Assembly: GCA_004295085.1 (NCBI GenBank)
Contig: SHNF01000011.1
Span: 154,311-218,310 of the forward strand
From: Planctomycetota bacterium
Lineage (GTDB): Bacteria > Planctomycetota > UBA1135
Reading direction: 5' to 3'
DNA length: 64,000 bases
Made by a program: the position numbers and the translations under genes
Shown: positions 60,673 to 64,000 of the stretch, piece after piece
Position numbering within the stretch: the stretch's first letter is position 1
Layout of the letters: every line of letters starts with the position of its first letter
Notes under the pieces: model-generated
Told to the model about the DNA's origin: nothing
Databases searched by the model: none
Seen by the model: the letters and a program-made list of their open reading frames with translations, nothing else

Positions 60673-63485
60673 TCGGTGACGGTGAAGGGGGCGCTCCGGA
60701 TGGAGGCGGCCCAGCTCAGATTCTGCGAATTCAGGTCGCTGAAGTAAAAGCCTGTCTCGGAAAAGCGGGCCGGATCCATGCCGTAGGCCTCGGCCCGCAG
60801 GGTCCAGTCGTTGCCGACCCCGAACAGCAAAGGTGGAGCGTCGGCCTCGCCGGTGGCGGGGTCGGTCACCAGGGTCGGCAGGGGGAGGGTGCCGGCGGAT
60901 CCGACCGTGGCGGAGACCCACAGGTCCCATTGCGCCGCCGGAACTCCCGAGTCCTCCAAGATCAGCCGATAGTAGCCGGGCGCCGCGCCCAATGCCGGTG
61001 TGAAGCTCAGGCTCACGGGATAGACGCCGCCGGCCTGCGGCCCGACCTCCGGTACTGCCGGCAAGTCGAGGTACTGCGTCGCCGGCGTCGGGTCCACCGC
61101 CACCGGCACACGGCGCAGGGCCGAATCGCCGTCGACGTCCACGGCATGCACCTGCAGAGAAGTCTCGGCCGCGGGCGCGCCCTCCAGCTCCGCCGCGGTC
61201 TGCAGGGCGATTTCCAACTCGGCCTCCGCCTCCGGCGGCGCCACGGAGCCGGTTCCCACCGGCGCGACCCCGGTCAGCCCGGGGATCCGGTCCACCAGCG
61301 CGATGCTGGACTCGGCCACCGGCGGGTCGAAGCCGGCGCCCAGCGCCATGCTGGCCGGATACACGTAGAAGGAGCTGCTCATGACGGTGTTGCTGCTGGG
61401 CCGCATCAGCAGGATCGGTGTCACCGTCGCCGCGGACAGGCTGCTCGGATCCAGGATGACGCGCGGATCCAGGGCGTACAGCGGGAACAGCGGAGTGAGC
61501 GGGTTGCCGTCGAAGGGCTGCACGTTGTGGAAGGCCGCGAACCAGCCGGGCCGGTCGGTGAGCACCTCGATGCCGGAGCCGGGGATGGGCAGCGGCTGGT
61601 CGAGCAGGGCGTCGGGGCGCAGGCCCTCGGCGTCCCGGAGCAGCGGACTGGAGAAGCGCACGGTGCCGGAGGACACGCCGCTGACCAGCGGGATGACGCT
61701 CCGGGTGGGCGCGGTCAGCTCGCGCAGCGGCGCCGAGATCTCGGCGCTGGTCACCGCGAAGAACGAGGCCGAATGGAAGCCCGGCCGGGTCACGGTGATG
61801 GTCTGCGGGCCGCTGCGGCCGGTGAAGGTGACGGAGCCGTCCGATCCGGTGCGGCCCACGGCTTCGCCGCCGTTGGGCGTGATCGCGCCGGCGTCCTGGA
61901 TGTAGACGGTGGCCGCGCTCAGCCCTTCCAGGCCGCGGGCGTTGAACACCAGCACGCGCAGGCTGCCGGCCAGCGGGGCCGGGCTGACGAAGCCGCGCAC
62001 GCGCACGCTCCCGGTCACCGGCTCCTGCATGGTGTTGCCGGCCACGTCGGTCAGGATCACGCTGAAGTCCTCCGGCGCCTCCTCGATGAACGGCAGCTCG
62101 AACCAGGGGCCGATGAACACGCGCGCGCTGCTGGGCGCGGCCGAGGTGCGTGTCTCGGTCTGGCCGCGGAAGCTGATTTCCACGCTGCGGACGGGCTCGC
62201 TGGCCACGCCGTAGGGCCGCAGCTCGCGCTGGTCGGTGAGGAAACGGCTGGCCAGCGCGGAGAACGGCGGTCCGAACTGCAGCAGGCGCGGCTCCACCGT
62301 GTCCTGCACCAGCCCGTCCACCACGCGCGCGTTGCTGCGCAGGTTGCCGCGCTGCACCAAGGAAACCAGCACCAGCGGCCCGTCCTCCAGCACCGGGTCG
62401 CCGGAGCGGTTGCTCATGTCGTTGACGAAGTCCACTTCCGGACCCGGCGTGGTGCGCTCCTGGTACACGAACTCTTCCCCTCCCGCCTCGTGGATACGCA
62501 GCGCCACCGTGCGATCGTTCTCCGCCGAGCTGTGGAGCTGCACGGTGACCGGGTAGCTGTCCAGGTTGCTGGAGTTGACCGGCCCGGCCACGATTCCGGT
62601 CGGGCGCGCGAAGGACAGCGTGTACCAGACGGCGTTGTACTCCCCCGCGAGCGGATTGGGGATGAACTCCACATCCGTGATGGTCGGCTCCACGAACACC
62701 TTCAGTTCCGCGCCGAGATCGGCGCCGTCGTCCAGGTGATCGAAGATGGCGATCCGGTTGCCGGCCAGCGGCCGGGCCACGTCGAAGCTGCCGTTGGTCT
62801 CGACCGCCGTGTCCACGGTGCTGAAGTCGATCGGCTTGCTGAAGATCAGGACCAGCGGCAGGTCGTTGGGTGCGTACAAGGAGCCGTTGAGCGGGAATGA
62901 GCCCAGCACCCGCGGCGCCAGTCCGCTGGCCGCCGCAGCGGTGCGGAAGCGGCCCAGCACGCCGTCGGAAGGGACGACCAGCTGATAGCCGCCCAGGTCG
63001 GTGACGGCGGTGGTGGCGAACACCTCGTACTGGGTATCCACTCGCAATGGAATGCTGGGCGTGAGCGCGAGGCCACGGTCGGCGGCAAAGGTCGAGACGG
63101 TACTCGCGACGCTGATGCCGCCGGCGGGACGAATGCCGAGCGAGGAGCTGCTGACCGTGTCGATGTTGAGGCTCTCGCTGAACCACAGCACCACCGGGGC
63201 AAGCACGTCCACGCCCTGGCTGCCAGGGAGGGGAGCCATCGAGACCCGCTGCGGGCGCCCGGGCCGCAGCATGGCGCCGTCCAGGGGCGCCGCCGCGGGG
63301 CCTGGAGTCGACCCGCCCCCGCCGCCTCCGCCGCCGCCCCCGCCGCCGGATCCGGGCGGAGTGGGGTCATAGATGCGGCCAGCGTTGCCGGTGCAGGTGC
63401 CTCCGCACAGGGCCAGGCCACACAGCAGCAGCGCCGCCGCAGCGAGTGCGCGCGCGATCGGACCGGCGCCGGGTTGTTGCGTCAT
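60669..63485 (-). CDS. Large exported protein with bacterial Ig-like (Big_5-type) domains
   Basis: A 938-residue surface or lipid-anchored protein. The N-terminus has a hydrophobic leader with several Cys (LLLCGLALCGGTC), then a Gly-rich linker with twelve Gly in a row. Two or three Ig-like domains of the SbsA/Big_5 kind follow (VLAPVVLWFSESLNIDTV, LVLIFSKPIDFSTVDT). About residue 500 is a carboxypeptidase-regulatory-like domain (GLEGLSAATVYIQDAG, VTRPGFHSASFF). Further beta-rich parts follow without assignment. The frame extends to 63551, but the ATG at 63485 places the signal at the start. Likely an adhesin or envelope scaffold. Confidence 0.75.
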   Translation of the reverse strand: MTQQPGAGPIARALAAAALLLCGLALCGGTCTGNAGRIYDPTPPGSGGGGGGGGGGGGSTPGPAAAPLDGAMLRPGRPQRVSMAPLPGSQGVDVLAPVVLWFSESLNIDTVSSSSLGIRPAGGISVASTVSTFAADRGLALTPSIPLRVDTQYEVFATTAVTDLGGYQLVVPSDGVLGRFRTAAAASGLAPRVLGSFPLNGSLYAPNDLPLVLIFSKPIDFSTVDTAVETNGSFDVARPLAGNRIAIFDHLDDGADLGAELKVFVEPTITDVEFIPNPLAGEYNAVWYTLSFARPTGIVAGPVNSSNLDSYPVTVQLHSSAENDRTVALRIHEAGGEEFVYQERTTPGPEVDFVNDMSNRSGDPVLEDGPLVLVSLVQRGNLRSNARVVDGLVQDTVEPRLLQFGPPFSALASRFLTDQRELRPYGVASEPVRSVEISFRGQTETRTSAAPSSARVFIGPWFELPFIEEAPEDFSVILTDVAGNTMQEPVTGSVRVRGFVSPAPLAGSLRVLVFNARGLEGLSAATVYIQDAGAITPNGGEAVGRTGSDGSVTFTGRSGPQTITVTRPGFHSASFFAVTSAEISAPLRELTAPTRSVIPLVSGVSSGTVRFSSPLLRDAEGLRPDALLDQPLPIPGSGIEVLTDRPGWFAAFHNVQPFDGNPLTPLFPLYALDPRVILDPSSLSAATVTPILLMRPSSNTVMSSSFYVYPASMALGAGFDPPVAESSIALVDRIPGLTGVAPVGTGSVAPPEAEAELEIALQTAAELEGAPAAETSLQVHAVDVDGDSALRRVPVAVDPTPATQYLDLPAVPEVGPQAGGVYPVSLSFTPALGAAPGYYRLILEDSGVPAAQWDLWVSATVGSAGTLPLPTLVTDPATGEADAPPLLFGVGNDWTLRAEAYGMDPARFSETGFYFSDLNSQNLSWAASIRSAPFTVTE

Positions 63486-63510
63486 GAGCCCAGTAACATA
63501 GACGATCAAG

Positions 63511-64000
63511 ATGGCCGGTTTCTGCGTTGAATTCGTCCTGGCCGCGTGCATGGCGGCGGCGGCCCAGGAGGCGGCACCGCCTCAGGATGGCGCCGATGCG
63601 CTGCAGGCGGCGCAGGACGCCATCGCCGCGGGTGATTGGAACGCGGCCCTCAACCGCCTGGACGAAGCGCGCGCCGTCCACGCCGGCGAGGCCTCGTTCT
63701 GGCTGCTGTACGGCGACACCACCTTGAAGTTCCTGGAGCAGCGTCTGGCCCAGGGCGAGCGCGATGCCGGTCTCGTGGACGGGCTGTACGGCGACGCCGA
63801 GAGCGCCTTCCAGCGGGCCGGCGAGCTGGCGCCGGACGCGGCCGCCCCATGGCTGGGCCTGGCGCGCACCCGGCGCGCGCGCGGCGACGCCGCCGGCGCC
63901 TGGGAGGCCGCGGCGGCAGCTGACGCCCGCAGCGGCGGGTCCGCGAGCCCGGAGCTGCTGATGGAACTGGGGCACAGCGGGCTGGCCGCCACGATCGCGG
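63511..64000 (+). CDS. Exported TPR-repeat protein (3' end outside window)
   Basis: Open frame of 163 residues running off the window. It begins with a short hydrophobic leader (MAGFCVEFVLAACMAAAAQ), followed by TPR-like helix pairs: ALQAAQDAIAAGDWNAALNRLDEAR, AESAFQRAGELAPDAAAPWLGLARTRRARGDAAGAW (cores ALNRLDEAR and AFQRAGELAPDAA). TPR proteins mediate protein-protein contacts. Divergent from the Ig-like protein gene, 25 bases between the two starts. The rest of the protein cannot be seen. Confidence 0.75.
   Translation, partial: MAGFCVEFVLAACMAAAAQEAAPPQDGADALQAAQDAIAAGDWNAALNRLDEARAVHAGEASFWLLYGDTTLKFLEQRLAQGERDAGLVDGLYGDAESAFQRAGELAPDAAAPWLGLARTRRARGDAAGAWEAAAAADARSGGSASPELLMELGHSGLAATIA

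Noticed and set aside
63305..63360. Short tandem triplet repeat that looks like a repeat array
   Set aside because: It encodes a poly-glycine linker within the Ig-like protein; no spacers, not CRISPR.

Overview
The window is a gene-dense stretch of a high-GC bacterial chromosome with about 50 genes and no gap longer than 300 bases. KDO synthesis (KdsA), a FadL-family protein, two other outer-membrane barrels, a secretin and lipoproteins indicate a diderm cell envelope. PKD, Kelch, FGE-like, Ig-like and TPR secreted proteins, a FliA/WhiG-type sigma factor and a kinase with a membrane segment and periplasmic domain would fit Planctomycetota or a similar deep lineage. That placement is inference; no rRNA gene is present to test it. 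The first gene (hemerythrin) and the last gene (TPR protein) run off the window. No rRNA, tRNA, CRISPR array, insertion sequence or prophage was recognised.

Layout. 1-6561 (+): end of a hemerythrin-like gene, then a compact respiratory operon of Rieske protein, fused cytochrome b6/subunit IV, octaheme HAO-like cytochrome c, NapA and a duplicated tetraheme NapB. 6585-9018 (-): two paralogous outer-membrane barrel proteins. 9156-19868 (+ mostly): TypA, two tandem secreted sorbosone-dehydrogenase/PKD proteins, dolichol-phosphate-mannose-type glycosyltransferase, M50 protease, PpiC isomerase. 19865-32793 (-): mce-pccB-biotin carboxylase-BCCP operon, beta-helix protein, ABC exporter pair, DnaE2-like polymerase, methylmalonyl-CoA mutase large subunit. 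32882-38969: Kelch protein (+), RluD-type pseudouridine synthase and FadL (-), FGE-like protein (+). 38977-45456: valS (-) divergent from a lipid kinase-kdsA-Ser/Thr kinase operon (+). 45561-52895 (-): purA-uppS-cdsA-phoH-ybeY, then sigma factor, sigma-54-type activator and a small secreted protein. 53011-53613 (+): unknown protein. 53594-63485 (-): Ig-like protein, lipoprotein, rpsO, pnp, small secreted protein, secretin, GspK-like protein. 63511-64000 (+): start of a TPR protein.

How the genes work together. The first operon looks like a self-contained periplasmic nitrate respiration system. A Rieske/cytochrome b complex takes the place of NapC or NapGH as quinol dehydrogenase, and an octaheme HAO-like protein is available either to pass electrons on or to convert nitrite or hydroxylamine. 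The carboxylase operon, epimerase and mutase together give the propionyl-CoA to succinyl-CoA route, except for the B12-binding mutase subunit, which is not in the window. The purA-ybeY block is housekeeping (purines, isoprenoid carrier, phospholipid precursor, rRNA maturation).

Most worth a second look: the Nap/HAO/bc operon and its tetraheme NapB; the activator that lacks the Walker B glutamate and is followed by a 23-bp palindrome and a small cysteine-containing secreted protein; the AT-rich palindromic island before the DnaE2-like gene; the tandem sorbosone-dehydrogenase fusions with an unassigned C-terminal domain; and promoter-like -10 hexamers lying only 9-12 bases before start codons, one of them apparently bidirectional.
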